Below are positions 34,250 to 46,817 of a stretch of DNA of 64,000 nt, piece after piece (within the stretch, counting starts at the first letter, position 1; every line of letters begins with the position of its first letter). The translations under genes were made by a program, and so were the position numbers. Location of the stretch: NCBI RefSeq assembly GCF_036785885.1, contig NC_092329.1:930001-994000 (forward strand), in the 5' to 3' direction. Under the pieces are notes generated by a model that saw only the letters and a list, made by a program, of their open reading frames with translations, made no database searches and was not told where the DNA came from. Source of the DNA: Coffea arabica. Taxonomy: Eukaryota; Streptophyta; Magnoliopsida; Gentianales; Rubiaceae.

Positions 34250-36525
34250 AATTATGACATATACAAAACAAAAAAAAAAAGGTGATTGCTAGACATGTTT
34301 ATGAGAAATTTCAGTAATATTCTCCAAGTAATGCTCAAATATTATGCAGGTATTGTAGTTTTTTTGAAGTGTTTAATTTTTATTAAGATTTAAAATTAGA
34401 TATTGGTCATTCAAAGTGGTGAAAAATGGAAAGTTAGGCGTCAACAGTTGTTAAGGGTATTAGGATTTCAAGTGTTACGACCATCGGTGTATCGGGGGGT
34501 TGGGGTTAGGATATTAGTCTCCTCAAGAACCACATAAATTGCCGATTTTTGTGGTTTCTTGCAGATTAAGATTAGTAAACTACTGTAAAAAGTCTTTAAG
34601 CTTTGGTAAAAAAAAAAAAAAAAAAAGAGTATTACGACCATTGTGGCTCAAGGGTGTCGGCTGCGAAGTAGCATTTGTGGAAATATTTACTTCACGTTTG
34701 ATCGGTGTGCCGTATAGTCGTGACATTGTACTAAAAGCAAGGATGCAATGCAGAGTATATTTCTTGTTTTTGGATTGCAGAGGAAAAATCTCAGGCAAAC
34801 GCCAAAATGGCAAATGCATGCAATGTACACTAGATCCCACTTGCGCTTTTAAACGCAATTGAAGACCTTTTTTCTGTATTTATCTGAGTTGGATCGAAAA
34901 TGAGAGAACAAGTAGTTTTCATTCACCTTCTTTTCTTGCTTTCCTTTTTCCTTTGTAACATTCGGGATCCATATGGAGCCTAACGGGCGAAGGGGATGGA
35001 CAAATTATCTCCAAATTTTCATCTTTTCTGTATGAAAAGTTCTTTGACCTTTGAACCTCTGTACCTCTGTTTATAACTAATAAACTACACAGACGACGAA
35101 ATACCAATTCCACATGTAAACACTAAAGTTCCTCAATATTCTGCTAAGAATCAAAGCGAAAAGCGGGCAGGACTAAAAGATGTAGCATCAACGTCTCTCT
35201 GTCTTTTGCCCTATTTGCATTATTGTATGGGCAAGATGCCACTTTCTTTGATCCGCTCATGACCTATCACCGGGTAAAAAGCACCCCACATGAATGCGTA
35301 CAAACATAGTAGTTTTACTCCTTTTTCTCTTTTTTTCCTTCCTTTTTCACCTCTTTTGGAGCTTGAAAATGTTGTGAGAAAATATATGATTTGGACTAGT
35401 TTGGTCTGTACAAAAACTACGCAGAAACAAAAATGACAATTCATCAACTGTGGAATGGAAGTACGCGGTTGCATTATGGCGATAACTACAACTCCAGTAA
35501 ATTGTCAAAGTTCTAACTTTTACGGAAATGGCCTCATGTTTGATTCAGTTGAAGAGGATTTTGAACTAAACAAAAAACGGGCTCGTCGTAAAACTGCTAT
35601 ACGACTAAATTTTATATACACTGACCTGACAGCGTATATACTATCATGATGATTAGATGCACGATACATATATAAAATTTAGAATTCAAATTCAAATTCA
35701 GATTACGTGTCATGAATCTAATAGTAAAATTGTATACATTATCAGTGTATAAAAAATTATTCCTATATATATATATATATATCTCTCTCTCTCTTTGTAC
35801 CGACCGTTGTGACGTTGGTTGATTCCGATCGAACTGAAAGATTCACAAAACAGAGAATTGCTATATATCTTTGTCCTAATCGTTGTGACGTTGATTCTGA
35901 ACCGAAAGATTCACAAAACACATCAATTCAAAGCAGTAAACACCCGGATGCTGCCCTCCCATAATATGTTATTGCCTTTGCCAAGTGCATGGAAGAACAT
36001 TTCACTTCTTCTTCCTTTTTTTTTTTTAAAAAAAAATTTTTTTTTTTTTAAACTCAGACTTTAGAACAAGGAATCTGGATGTGCGATCACCAAGTTCTGT
36101 TCACCTTTATAGGACATCGCAAGCAAACAAACAACCTTTGGACAAGATTCTGACTTTCTTTCTTTAATTATAATAGGTGGAGCTGAACAAACAAAACAAA
36201 CAATAATAGATTCTAGTAGTAATTCTCTAGATCTCTCACACGTGTACACATGAGAATCATACGCTTATGCTTTTTCTAGCATCTGCATAGAAAATATCTA
36301 AGGGGGAAGAAGGTAGATTGGAAGCAAAGGAAGGGTAAAGTGGATGATCACTGAATCCCATCGACCTTTTTTACATTGTGCGCCTTTCAACTTTGATTGA
36401 TAGCAACACAACCAACTTTTCTATACCTTGAGTCAGAAAGGACAGAAGGCCGGCCACGGTACCATGCACTTGCCTAAAAATGGGAAAGCCTAGGGTAAAA
36501 ATCACAAAACCATTTTGGATCACAT
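34250..36525. other. Intergenic DNA with a small tandem duplication
   Basis: No gene was recognised. A T/A homopolymer block lies at 36018-36050 and a poly-A tract near 34608-34626. TA and CT microsatellites lie at 35766-35797. Confidence 0.4.
35806..35922 (+). repeat. Imperfect direct duplication
   Basis: The segment CGTTGTGACGTTG followed by GAACTGAAAGATTCACAAAACA recurs about 73 bp later with small changes (CGTTGTGACGTTG, then GAACCGAAAGATTCACAAAACA). No function is apparent. Confidence 0.75.
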
Positions 36526-36534
36526 TTGATTGTA

Positions 36535-37201
36535 GGGTTAATTTCGTTAACTTCTCCTGAAATTTATCTTAATATCACCTGGCACCGCTAAAGTTTCTTA
36601 TAGGTCTCTTATAATTATGACAATTTGTGTGACATTAACGTCACCCCTTATGCGTAAAAGCAATAGTATTTAAAAATGCACTGAAGGAGAGAGATTGTAT
36701 TATCTTTTTACTTTTATCCTTGTGCAATTTGATTTATGAATTTTGAAATTTAGAAAAAAATTAAATAAATAAGGTGGAGCATTAAACTGAGAGAACACCT
36801 CTCTTTGTGTGCAAGGATAACTTCTAAAGCTAGCTACTTCAACATTTTAAAAAACTTACAAAAACTTTGGGATTTTTTTTTTTTTTTTTTTGGTGTGCAA
36901 CAACAAGGAAACTAAGAGTATAGATATTGTAGCAAAGAGACACAACAAATGTTGTCCGCAAATAGGGAAATTAAAGCAAAAAATTCAAGAGATCATTTGT
37001 AGTATAGAGGAAATTAAGAGCAAAGATTTTTGCAACTCAAAAGATAGGAAAACGTTGGGGGCATGATTGTCATTTCAATGCTTCTCTAATAGGGACTTTT
37101 AGTCACATCATAACTAATGGTAAGTTAGATGTTTAAGACTTTGAAAAAAACTGGATGATATTAAGGTAAATCTCCCCGGGGGAGATATCTGAATTTAACC
37201 C
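36535..37201. mobile_element. MULE-like MITE, 667 bp
   Basis: Inverted ends of about 50 bp: the left starts GGGTTAATTTCGTTAAC and contains CTTAATATCACCTGG; the reversed right starts GGGTTAAATTCAGATATC and contains CTTAATATCATCCAG. The flanks TTGATTGTA (36526-36534) and TCGATTGTA (37202-37210) match at 8 of 9 positions. Nine-base duplications and long inverted ends suggest a Mutator-like element. It has no coding capacity. Confidence 0.7.
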
Positions 37202-37902
37202 TCGATTGTAAGTGAACCTTCAGCTTTCCAAAAGGCGTAGTCAGTTTGCGAGATGGGTTTCATGCACGACCCTTTGGCATGCATCAAGAACTCCTACCTA
37301 GATCTAAAACAAAAGTGTCTTCTTCTGCACAATACCAAATTACCACAATACAAAAGTGGCATGGAAAATTTTGCAGCAGAGCATTTGAATCCCAAGCAAG
37401 AAAAGAATTTAGATTGCTATAACTTAATTCTACAGATGCTGCAAAGAGAACGATTAACAAATGATGCTATAATAATGTGGATTGCAAAGGAAACAGCCTG
37501 CAGCGACTGTTTGTTTTACTACTAAGAGGGTAGCTCCAGCAGGTTGGATCTACATAGGATTATCGGTGGCACCGTTTCGGAATGTTTTTGTTTACTCGAG
37601 CAAATTGTAGGTCTTTCCTTCAACCATGTAAACCACTGAAAACACAACATAAACTTCACAATATTTTATGGACCCAGCACATTGTGCTAAAGGAAAAAGA
37701 GGTAAAGTACATGATCTGAACCTGATATATAAAGTTAATCTTATGTATAGAATCCTGTTATGGTGGTGAATTTTGTTAACTTTAACGAATTCTTCTGTTA
37801 GTTTATAATGTAGTTCAAAACATGAAATGTCGTTTTATATGTTTTGAAATCACGGAAAATTTTTCTGTGTATTATATATATTACGGAGGGTTTTTTTGTT
37901 TT

Positions 37903-37904
37903 TA

Positions 37905-37971
<67 letters not shown>
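37903..37971. repeat. CA/TA microsatellite
   Basis: About eleven CA units are followed by more than twenty TA units. The open frames over it are repeat artefacts. Confidence 0.95.
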
Positions 37972-37976
<5 letters not shown>

Positions 37977-39491
37977 TTCCTTTGGCCAATCCTAACCCTC
38001 AGCTTTCGAAAAATGCTGCTACGTACTACGACCGTTTCTGTCCCTAATTCATCTAAAACAAAAGCATCCTTTGATTGTAAATAGTTTAAGCACACGTCGT
38101 TTTTAAAGCGTGGTCGTACTCATTTTATATTTGAAATACATAATCTAAAGAAGCCTTTTAATTAGTTCATTTTTCTTTTCTCTTGGATGAGAAAGCTGCA
38201 CCCCATATGCGTAAGAATCGCACAAACATCCCTCCTTTCTCTCATAACGAGAAGTTACTCCGTAATTAAATGCCCTTGATTTCGCTTCCTTCACCCAATG
38301 AGAGTATAGTGCTGCCTGCTGCGATTGATTAGCGGCAAGATCAGTAGTCAATCATGGTAGCATACTCGAGTTTTTCCCCTCTTCCCCGGAAGATATGATG
38401 AATCCTTTAGCATAATTAATCATCTGGATGATTTAGAAGGTGCAAAAAAGCACCATAATAAAATGAGCTTTTTGAGAGTTTTATTATAGAAATATATATT
38501 GTAGCACCATAATTATAGAAAATGTATCAAGAGAATTTTTTTTTTATTAAATTCTTTTAACAAGTGTCCCAGCTCACTGAAAAGTACATTCAAATTATAC
38601 CCAATAGGTAGTAGGGTCATTAGCTTGTGAGGTTCGAGGTTCGACTCTCAATCCCTCTCCTTTCCTCTTTCCCCTTCCAAAGGTTTGAAATCTTGCTTCG
38701 AGCTAAAAAAAATTATGTGTAACTTACTATGTAGATACACACATTTACATTTAATGCACCTTATGTATTTGGACATTTTTCCAAATTAATTTCACTGCTG
38801 TCAAAAAATTAACACCTGAGACCCGAGTAGACTCTCTTATCGTCCTGAGATACCTGTTAACCAAACCCTTGTTTATTAAGCAATTGATCGAATATGCTGC
38901 ACCCGTCTAGCTTGTTCGTGTTGTGTACGATTTTACATATGGAATATTACGAGTTTATTGTCAAAATAACACTCTTGTTAAAAAATATTCCCAATGTGAT
39001 TTACTTTCAAAATTTATTCCCATAATGATGTTATTGTTGCCATCTAGTTATCCTGATTACCATGCACGATAACAAGAAAAGAAAGTTCAAATCTAATTTA
39101 AAGTATCCAACATGAACTAAAATTTTAAATTTTTTTTTATTACAGAGGCACAAGAAGATTGCATAACTTTTATAATTTCTTTATAATTATTTAAAATAAA
39201 TTCTACCATTATTGACCTTGCTATTATTGGGCTCTAATTGTTTTAAAATGTATCAAACCTATTGCATATATATTTTTCAAAAAATAAATTTTAAAAATAC
39301 AAAAGTTGCAACAAAAATTTCAACAAAAATTGTAAGCAATTTAAAAACTTCAAGACTATCATATTTATTTATGTTATCATTCCTACTCCTTAAAAAGACA
39401 CGAGAATAATTTTCATTTGCCTTGAGATTATCAACTCGAGAATCATATTTTTTAGATGCTGTTAATATAAATATTGATTTCTTAGAATTAC

Positions 39492-39650
39492 GAGTGTGTT
39501 TGGATTGAAGATTATTTCACTTTTTTTATACCTTATTTACACACACTGACTTGCTTATATCATCAACACATTTTTCAATCACCTTTTTATCTCACATACA
39601 TCATATCAAAAAAAGTGCTACCGTAAAAATATCTCAAATATAGGTTTGAC
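39492..39650. mobile_element. GTTTGGATTG-family MITE, right end eroded
   Basis: It starts GAGTGTGTTTGGATTGAAG and has the family core in reverse (CAATCACCTTTTTATCTCACATAC, then CTACCGTAAAAATATCTC). The closing CAATCCAAAC is missing. Confidence 0.6.
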
Positions 39651-40928
39651 AAGGGAAAGATAATGAAACAAAAAAATGCGAGAAGATTTAGAAAGAAAGT
39701 TGGAGAAGATATTAGACGAAAAAGAGAAATGGAATGTGCTTTTATCTCCATCCTGACACATATGCTGCCTAAGTGGCAAAAAAAGGGTTATAAAGGTAAT
39801 TATATTATAAAAATAGATTACTTTGGGTATATGCTTTGGAGGAAGAGTTATTTTGGCAATAAACTCGGAATATTACTGTATTAGATGATAACTTTGAACG
39901 GTTGTGTTGCTTTTAGAAGCCTAATCATAGATACAAATGGTATAAGTTATTAAAGATCACGTTCTAACATATTTCAGCGATGTACGTGCACTCTGAAGTG
40001 ATCTAGGAAGATGCGGCTGCATGGTGCATGGCCAAAAGGAAAAGCTCGATGAGTAGTCTATTTTATATTTTTTTGAGGTTTCAAGCAAAACCCGTTCTGT
40101 AAGGTTTCTGAGCATTGCAATAATCAATTGAAGTTCGAAAAATTAGAGAAACCTCCCCAGACAATATGCTTTGGTAATAGTTGATGATGTAAGCACAAAA
40201 AATTCAACGAATATCCTATATTGCCTCTATCAAATTTTTAAAACAAATTAAGTAAAAATTTCACAGTAGTTATTTGCTAGAAAATTTGATCCATGTTTTA
40301 AAGACTGGTGTTTGGAGTTAATTTTTTTTGGTTTGTTAAGTAATTTGTGAAGAGACTCTTTTGAACTGGGGCCGTCCAAACCAAACCGGAAAATCGGAAA
40401 GCTGGGAAATCCGATTCTGCCTGACACAGAAATCTTGGGGTATCCTATCGGTTTTTAATAGCGAGGCGGGTTATTGTTTGGGTTAGTGATTGAGCGGGTA
40501 CCCAGGCCATTTCATATGTAAGGTTAAATTTATAAATTTATTTATCAAAACTAAAATTAATAGGGAAGATCTAGTCACCATTCATAAAATTTGTATATTT
40601 GAGATGATGTACTTTATCATTTCAACAATATAAGGTTATAATTTTTTATTAAAGATATAAAGATGTTTACTTGTTAAATTGTCAATTATATAACTTTTTA
40701 TTTTTATTTTTTGTAAATAAATGTTATTTAAAAAATTTTAGATGAATATGTGAGGTATAATGGTTATGTGATCATTGTTAATTTTAATGATGAACAAATA
40801 ACGAAGAAGTTTTTAGATCTTTAGTTAGCTTTTAATTATTTATTATTAAAATTTATCTCTTTTAAAAACTTAGAGGTTAGGCACTCGCAGATGCCTGAAC
40901 TAGTGTACTAGGCACCTGACCCACATGG

Positions 40929-40972
40929 ATATCCTATGGCCTAGGACGGGGGTATCCTATGGCCTAGGACGG
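40929..40972 (+). repeat. Tandem duplication of about 24 bp
   Basis: TATCCTATGGCCTAGGACGG occurs twice in tandem, separated only by GGG. Confidence 0.85.
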
Positions 40973-41125
40973 TTACGGTTCGATATTTTGTTGAATTGTT
41001 AGAACTAGGTTGGGTCACAATATCATTCCATGGCGCTTGGTACCCGACCCATGAACACCTCTTCTATTAGCTGATCGACTCTGATTCAGAGGAGTTGAAA
41101 ATTGAATATAATGTACTAGATCATT

Positions 41126-42027
41126 GGCCTGTTTGAAATCTGAGTTTTTTGAAAATTTTACTGTAGAATATTATAGAAATTTTTGTAAGGTGAAAAACTT
41201 TTTTTCCATTTTTTTTCTTTCCTTTTCTCTTTCTCATTCTCTTTTTTTTTTTTTTCTTTCTTTCCTTTTTCTTTTCTTTTCTCTCTTCTTCTTCTTCCTT
41301 CCCCGTCCCCCGTCCCCCTTCCCTGTTACCTCTGCCTCCCAATAGCAACTCCACCAATGCCACCTCCCGCCACCCCTCTCCTCCCCTCTGCCCTTCCCCC
41401 GCCACTGTCCTCTGCCCACCATCCATTTCCTCTCTCATCTGCCTGCCACCCCCTCTCCTGTTTCACCAGAGCGCCTTCCCCCGTTCAAAAATGGATTTGG
41501 CACCGGCGAGAAGAGTCCTGGAAGCGAAACGGGGGGCAGAGTCCCTGGCGCAGGCGATAGTATCCCCGAATTTTGACCCATTTCAAAACTAGTTCTTTCA
41601 AGAATTTCCATCAAATCTCCAGCAAAATCAGAACCAACCCATTGCTGTCTCTCTCTTTTCCTTTTCGACGGGCTAGCTTTCTCCACGAAGCTAAACGGGC
41701 TACCGGAGAGAGGTCGCCTACGGCAGTTGGGGTGTTGCCTAGATGAGGAGAACGGCCGGTGAGACGTTGGGCCAAATTCATGAAGCCAACGCGCATCTCT
41801 GCAGGATGGGGGAGGAAACGGCGGTGGTGGTGGGTTGGGATGGGATGGGGGTAGAAGAAGAAAAAAAGGGAAGGGAATTTTTTTTTTTTTTTTTTTTTGT
41901 GTTTTGGATATTTTGAAATGTGTAGGTAAAAAACTTTGCAAAGTTTTTTAGGGTTCTTGTAGCAAAAGTTGTTAAAAAACTAGTAGATAAAAAACTTGTC
42001 CAAAAACCAAACTTTCAAACAGGGCCC
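41126..42027. mobile_element. GGCCTGTTTGAAA-family MITE with GC-rich core
   Basis: The left end GGCCTGTTTGAAATC and the right end, reversed, GGGCCCTGTTTGAAAG, with TTTTACTGTAGAATATTATAG inside, match the 220-bp element at 52472-52691. Here the centre (about 41280-41870) is replaced by about 600 bp of very pyrimidine- then GC-rich sequence, bounded by long poly-T tracts. A similar core is in the copy at 58564-59326. The open frames on both strands across it are low-complexity and not convincing genes. Confidence 0.65.
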
Positions 42028-42370
42028 ATATTACAGTATAACTTTTTGATAAAAAGGTATTAATGAGAAAATGTTTCCTTTTTTATCTTTAAATTCAATT
42101 TTTTTTATTTAGAATTTGTAAATTTTGTGAAAGCTATTATAGTATTTTCATATAACTCCAAAGAAGATAAGTGTAATTTTTTCAAACTTTAAGGAAGGCG
42201 AGAGCAATTGTCAAAAACTTCAATTTTATCATAAATAATGTAATTATCCCTATAATCATTTTGAACCGGTAAAGAGAATTGTAACAAATTGTAATTTATC
42301 ATAAATAACTCGTACAACTTTGACAATTTTTAGTATTGCTCATAATCAAATAAATGTCAATATATCAATG

Positions 42371-42539
42371 AGTGTGTTTGGACAGGAGATTATTTGTTCA
42401 AATATATTTGTTTACATCACCATTATAATTTTTAATACACTTTTTTATTTTTTAAATTATTCTTTTATTTTTTATATATTACATTATAAAAAATATTATA
42501 ATAAAAATATTTCAAATAATTTACAAGTCAAACAGACTC
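42371..42539. mobile_element. GTTTGGATTG-family MITE
   Basis: It starts AGTGTGTTTGGACAGGAG and ends CAAGTCAAACAGACTC, with the AT-rich core ATTATAAAAAATATTATAATA. A divergent copy. Confidence 0.5.
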
Positions 42540-42894
42540 AAATGGACAATTAATCTGGACGTACATTGAATTTTTAACCATACCGCGACCTTCCATCATT
42601 TGAGACGGCCGTCAACTGTTGCAGCCTTGACTTACAGGAGTTATCACCACCATACAAAATCCGTGGATATGAGGTGCTGATATGCACATTGTCCTAGCCA
42701 TAATAGCCCTAGGTGAGAGGTGCGACTCAAGTGGCAAAATTGTAGGCCCATATTTGATTTTCTGAAAAGCTGAGAGTATCCAGTTTGGGAAGACCTCCCT
42801 CAATCCCCTCGAATAGGGATTTTGAGGGATGGCCATGAATTGGCCAAATATATATATATATATGTAAGGTCTTATCTGCATATATAACCGCATG

Positions 42895-43062
42895 AGTTTG
42901 TTTCGATTGAGCATTATTTCTTCAATTTTATTTGCTTACATCATCATTACAATTTTCAATATACATTTTTATCTTACCAATTACCTTTTTATCTCATATA
43001 TATCACATCACAAAAATTGCTACAGTAAAAATATTCCAAATAACTTACAATCCAAACAAACT
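42895..43062. mobile_element. GTTTGGATTG-family MITE
   Basis: It starts AGTTTGTTTCGATTGAG and ends TACAATCCAAACAAACT, an inverted pair. The core has TTTTATCTCATATATATCAC and GCTACAGTAAAAATATTCC. Confidence 0.75.
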
Positions 43063-43618
43063 GTTGCAATCTATCTTGCAACTTGAGTTCTATTTTAAGT
43101 TCTCGAGACAAAGTTAATTTGAAATTATAATTTTTTTTTTAATAAAGAAGTGATCACACCTAACTTGAGACATCGAAGGTAAATTTAAAGACTCTAACTC
43201 TCATCCAGCTGCAGTCGAGCTATCTATCGAGGGAACATAACGGCTGATCAATCCTTGTTATGGGAACATAACTTCTGCTAATACTACGTACAACTTTAGA
43301 CCGATCGACATCTCAATCCCAAGTGCAAATTGGTTGTGGCAATGGATGATAGTCCAAAAGGGGAGCATCACTCAGAGAAGAAGGTACTCTCAACAGCCAA
43401 TGCACCTCAAGTTGGCATGATCTGCAAATCGACCCTCAACTTGGATATATAGCTGTGTGCAGCACAAGGCAGGACCATGTAATGATTAACCTTAAACCAT
43501 AGAGAACGAAGTTAAAGCAAAGATTTTCTCTTGACAGTGGTCGAATGAAAAAGGTTCCCGTGTTTGTTTATGCTCCTCCCATTGAGTTAATCACAAGTTT
43601 AACAAATTGATCAGCGAG

Positions 43619-43654
<36 letters not shown>

Positions 43655-44565
43655 TTATTGCCTATTTTTTCTTCACAAAATATTTGAGGAAGGAAAAGAA
43701 ACATAATTTGATGTTCTTTTATTTGTTTGTTGTTTTGATAAAGCCAGCGTTGCTAATGGTTCAAAAGAATGCTCAATAGATAAGAGGAGTTGGGTGAGAA
43801 ACAATTGCCAGTGCCCGAATCGAAGTACAAAGTTCCAAATGAAGTGTACATTACAAATGTATCGTCGTATATTTTTGCGTGTAAAGTCTTCACCCCATAC
43901 ACTGCTGCATGCATCGCTATATTTGGAGTTGAATTTTAAAAACCGGGTCGTCGATTGGAAGATTGTTCTTCTGTTCTGTACCTTCGCTTTCAATGGAACA
44001 ACCTGGACTGATGATAATCGACAGTTTGTGCTTTATGGGCTCTTATTATTATTGTTATTTTATTTATAGGGCTCTATACAAATGCATGCTTGCAAGAACA
44101 ATTGATGTGCTTCTTGAAAGAAGACTCCAAGAAGTCATAAATATCTATCATAGAGAGTCGCGGCAGAAATTGGGCTTTTGTTTCAATTGTGTGCAAAACA
44201 TCCTCGTGGCTTATTTCAAAAAGCCATGTGAAGTTTTATATGATGATTATAGTACCTAGTGATTAATTTCACAGTACGTAGTATTACATAGAATGAGTTC
44301 CCTACACAAAAGAGAATAATTTATTATGTTAGTGATGAAGAATCAGATGAAGTTAATACTGCTGCTGTTACCATAACGTCAAGTACTCAAGTGTATGGTT
44401 CAATTGCATAGGCTATGCTAATTGCTTGGCTCGAGCCAAATGTCGTGACACATCATAGGGGGTTAAGTAAATATAGCTCCATGAACGTTGCATAATTGGT
44501 AAAACCTCCAGAGTCATATGATCAGATGCAGTTAATACATTTGGTTTAGGCCTCAAATTAAGGTT

Positions 44566-44704
44566 GTGTTTGGATTGCATTTTCCGTCATTTTTCATGGA
44601 AAAATTACTGTAGCGATTTGATATATGTGAGGGAAAAAGGTGATAGGGAAATGTAATCACAGAAAACGACAATATTTTCTGACGGAAACAAGCAATCCAA
44701 ACAT
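44566..44704. mobile_element. GTTTGGATTG-family MITE
   Basis: It starts TGTGTTTGGATTGCATT, ends AGCAATCCAAACATGG, and has the core TTACTGTAGCGATTTGATATATG. It is the closest relative of 26126-26268. Confidence 0.8.
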
Positions 44705-46165
44705 GGCCTAAATTAAATTTAAAAAAATCACTGCCAACTTCGTTTTCCAGTTTGGGGCAAGGGAAGGAAGTAATTGTTATTAACGCATGTGTTTGGATTT
44801 TTCATTTAAAAGCCTTCAACATTATAGACTCTTTTTCGTGCTTGGTTAACTTAAATCTTGGTATTCTGATTTAACACAATTTCAAGCTATTAATGTTGTA
44901 AATACAATCTAGTGGGAGGCATTATCGAAACACAAATTTGGGAATTTTAGCTAAACACTTGCTTGGAAATATGGATAAATTAAAGTGCAGTTTGTCAACA
45001 TTGCAGTGGACAATCTAGTCAAATATCAACATTAAGTCACTAACACAATAATTGAGTCACCGTACAAAATAGAAATGTATAAAAACACAACAAATTTTGC
45101 TACTTGCCAAAAGTGGTGTCAACGGAAGGTTAAACTAAACGCTCGGTGGGAAATAGATAAATTAAGGGTTTCACTTGACTCTCCCAAGGTTTAAATAATT
45201 ACACTTATGTTTCGTGGTACAGTAAAGTACCTATGATGCCCCTCACTTGGCAGATAATTCATACCATAAGGCAATAGATTTACAACCTAAAAAACGTTCC
45301 AATTTCTCTATCTCATGTCTATTTCCTAGTTATTATACTCTTATTTGTTATCTTTGATTTTATGGATATTAGTAAATTGAAATCGTAAAATCAACAGAGG
45401 AAATCGATCATGATGTGTCAAGTATATATGCTATAAATTTCCCGAAAGAGAAACATTAGGTGATTCTATATATTATCCATTCCTTCGTACCTATATACTC
45501 TACTCATGTCAGGCAAAATAAAGAAAGCGGATAATCCTCAACATAAGTTGACTCAATTAATAAGAATCAAACATATTTAAAAATTCCTGCGAGTGACCTT
45601 TACTTCTGAAACGTACGTCCTAACCGGTGATGTTCGGATCCGAAGCACCTAACCTTTTTCCTACCCAAAAAATGTGGATCATGATCGCGCAAATTGGTGA
45701 AAAGACTTTTAGGTTTGTTGATTATGGTGAGAAAGTGTACGAAGAGGTAATAATGGCCATCCATGATAGTGATGCAGCGCGGTCTATCTGTACGGACATC
45801 TCATCGTCCACATAATATGAAAGAAAAAAAAAAAAGAAAAAGAAAAGCCACACCCACCACAGGCGAGGCACAGCTCCCCAGTCCTCATTATTTCTGTATA
45901 AACAAAAAAAAAGAAAAAGAAAAAGAAAATTGTATTCTAGTTGAAACAGGAATATTTCTTCATTAAACTAAAACTCACGTTCTTCCTTCAGAACCAAACT
46001 TAGGATATCCACAGAAAAAGAAAACAAAAGAAGACACACATTCTCCAGTCTCTCTCTCTCACGCACACACAAATAGTCTACATTTAGGCCGCTCAGATTT
46101 TTTTCCTCTCCTCTTAGGTTTAGGCAAATGTGGAAAACTGAGGATAAAAGAGCGATTGGTTTTGC

Positions 46166-46817
46166 TATAAAAGGGAAAGTGGACTTTCCTTTCTTGACAT
46201 GGGGCTTCTGTTCCCAATTCTTCCCTCCCTCTCTCTAATTGGTGGCTTCTTTTGATATTTTCGATTCCATATAGGATATATTTTTTTCTTGTTTGGAAGC
46301 TGGTGTTGTGCGTGAGGAGTTGAGCTCAACAGTGGTGTTAAGCTAAGAGTACAACTGTTTCTTACTCAGCGCACGAAACAAAGAACATCTCCTGCAGCTC
46401 CTCACCCTCTCACTCCAGTACCCAATAAGGTAAACAGTACCGATCCCCCCCAACCCCCTCAATATCCTTGCACACCCCATCTCCCACTCCCCAGCTTGCA
46501 TGTTAATGAACATCAATTGGTGGGCTTTTCTGGGTTTTTTCGCTCAGATCTGTACTTGTATTCTTTCTTTAGGGTTGCTTTTTGCTCACTTAATCCTCCT
46601 CCTGATTTCCTTGGAAAAAAATTGCACCTGCCGGCGACCACACCGACCACTTTTTGCGCCTCTTTCCTGTGCCCGTTTCTATTTAATACTCTCTTTTCCC
46701 ATTGCTGCATAAAATTATTTGCCAAACCCACCTGCTCGTGGTACCACACTACTATTGCAACATCTTTGATGTTCTTTTCCCTCTGGGTGTAATTATCAAG
46801 GCGATCGAAAAGAAAAA
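46166..46817 (+). promoter_or_regulatory. TATA box and leader of the MADS-box gene
   Basis: CTATAAAAGG at 46165-46174 is a good TATA box and lies in a region with CT-rich tracts. A likely leader intron has its donor after CCCAATAAG (GTAAAC near 46430) and its acceptor at TTATCAAG near 46800, so the start codon would follow within about 20 bases. SVP-class genes often have such a leader intron. It is inferred from consensus. Confidence 0.45.

Larger units (their letters stand above)
37211..41125. other. Intergenic DNA, gene desert
   Basis: No gene was recognised. It contains a CA/TA microsatellite (37903-37971) and a possible SINE on the plus strand near 38590-38720 (AGGTTCGACTCTCAATCCC as B-box, short A-rich end). 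A GTTTGGATTG-family MITE lies near 39492-39650. At 40380-41070 there is a stretch with a duplicated TATCCTATGGCCTAGGACGG that may be a further eroded element. Confidence 0.4.
42028..46165. other. Intergenic DNA upstream of the MADS-box gene
   Basis: No gene was recognised. It contains at least three small MITEs listed separately and TA microsatellites at 42848-42863 and 43620-43650. About 43170-43240 shows weak tRNA-like box motifs on the minus strand. The open frames near 43.8-44.3 kb have no recognisable domain. Confidence 0.4.

Noticed and set aside
37844-38095. Open frames across a CA/TA microsatellite
   Set aside because: Dinucleotide repeat artefact (alternating Tyr-Ile and Val-Cys).
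41121-41941. Open frames of 105 and 168 codons on the minus strand
   Set aside because: They span the GC-rich core and poly-T edges of a MITE; composition explains them.
43794-44259. Open frames of about 91 and 98 codons upstream of the MADS gene
   Set aside because: No recognisable domain, no splice context and hydrophobic low-complexity endings; probably chance.
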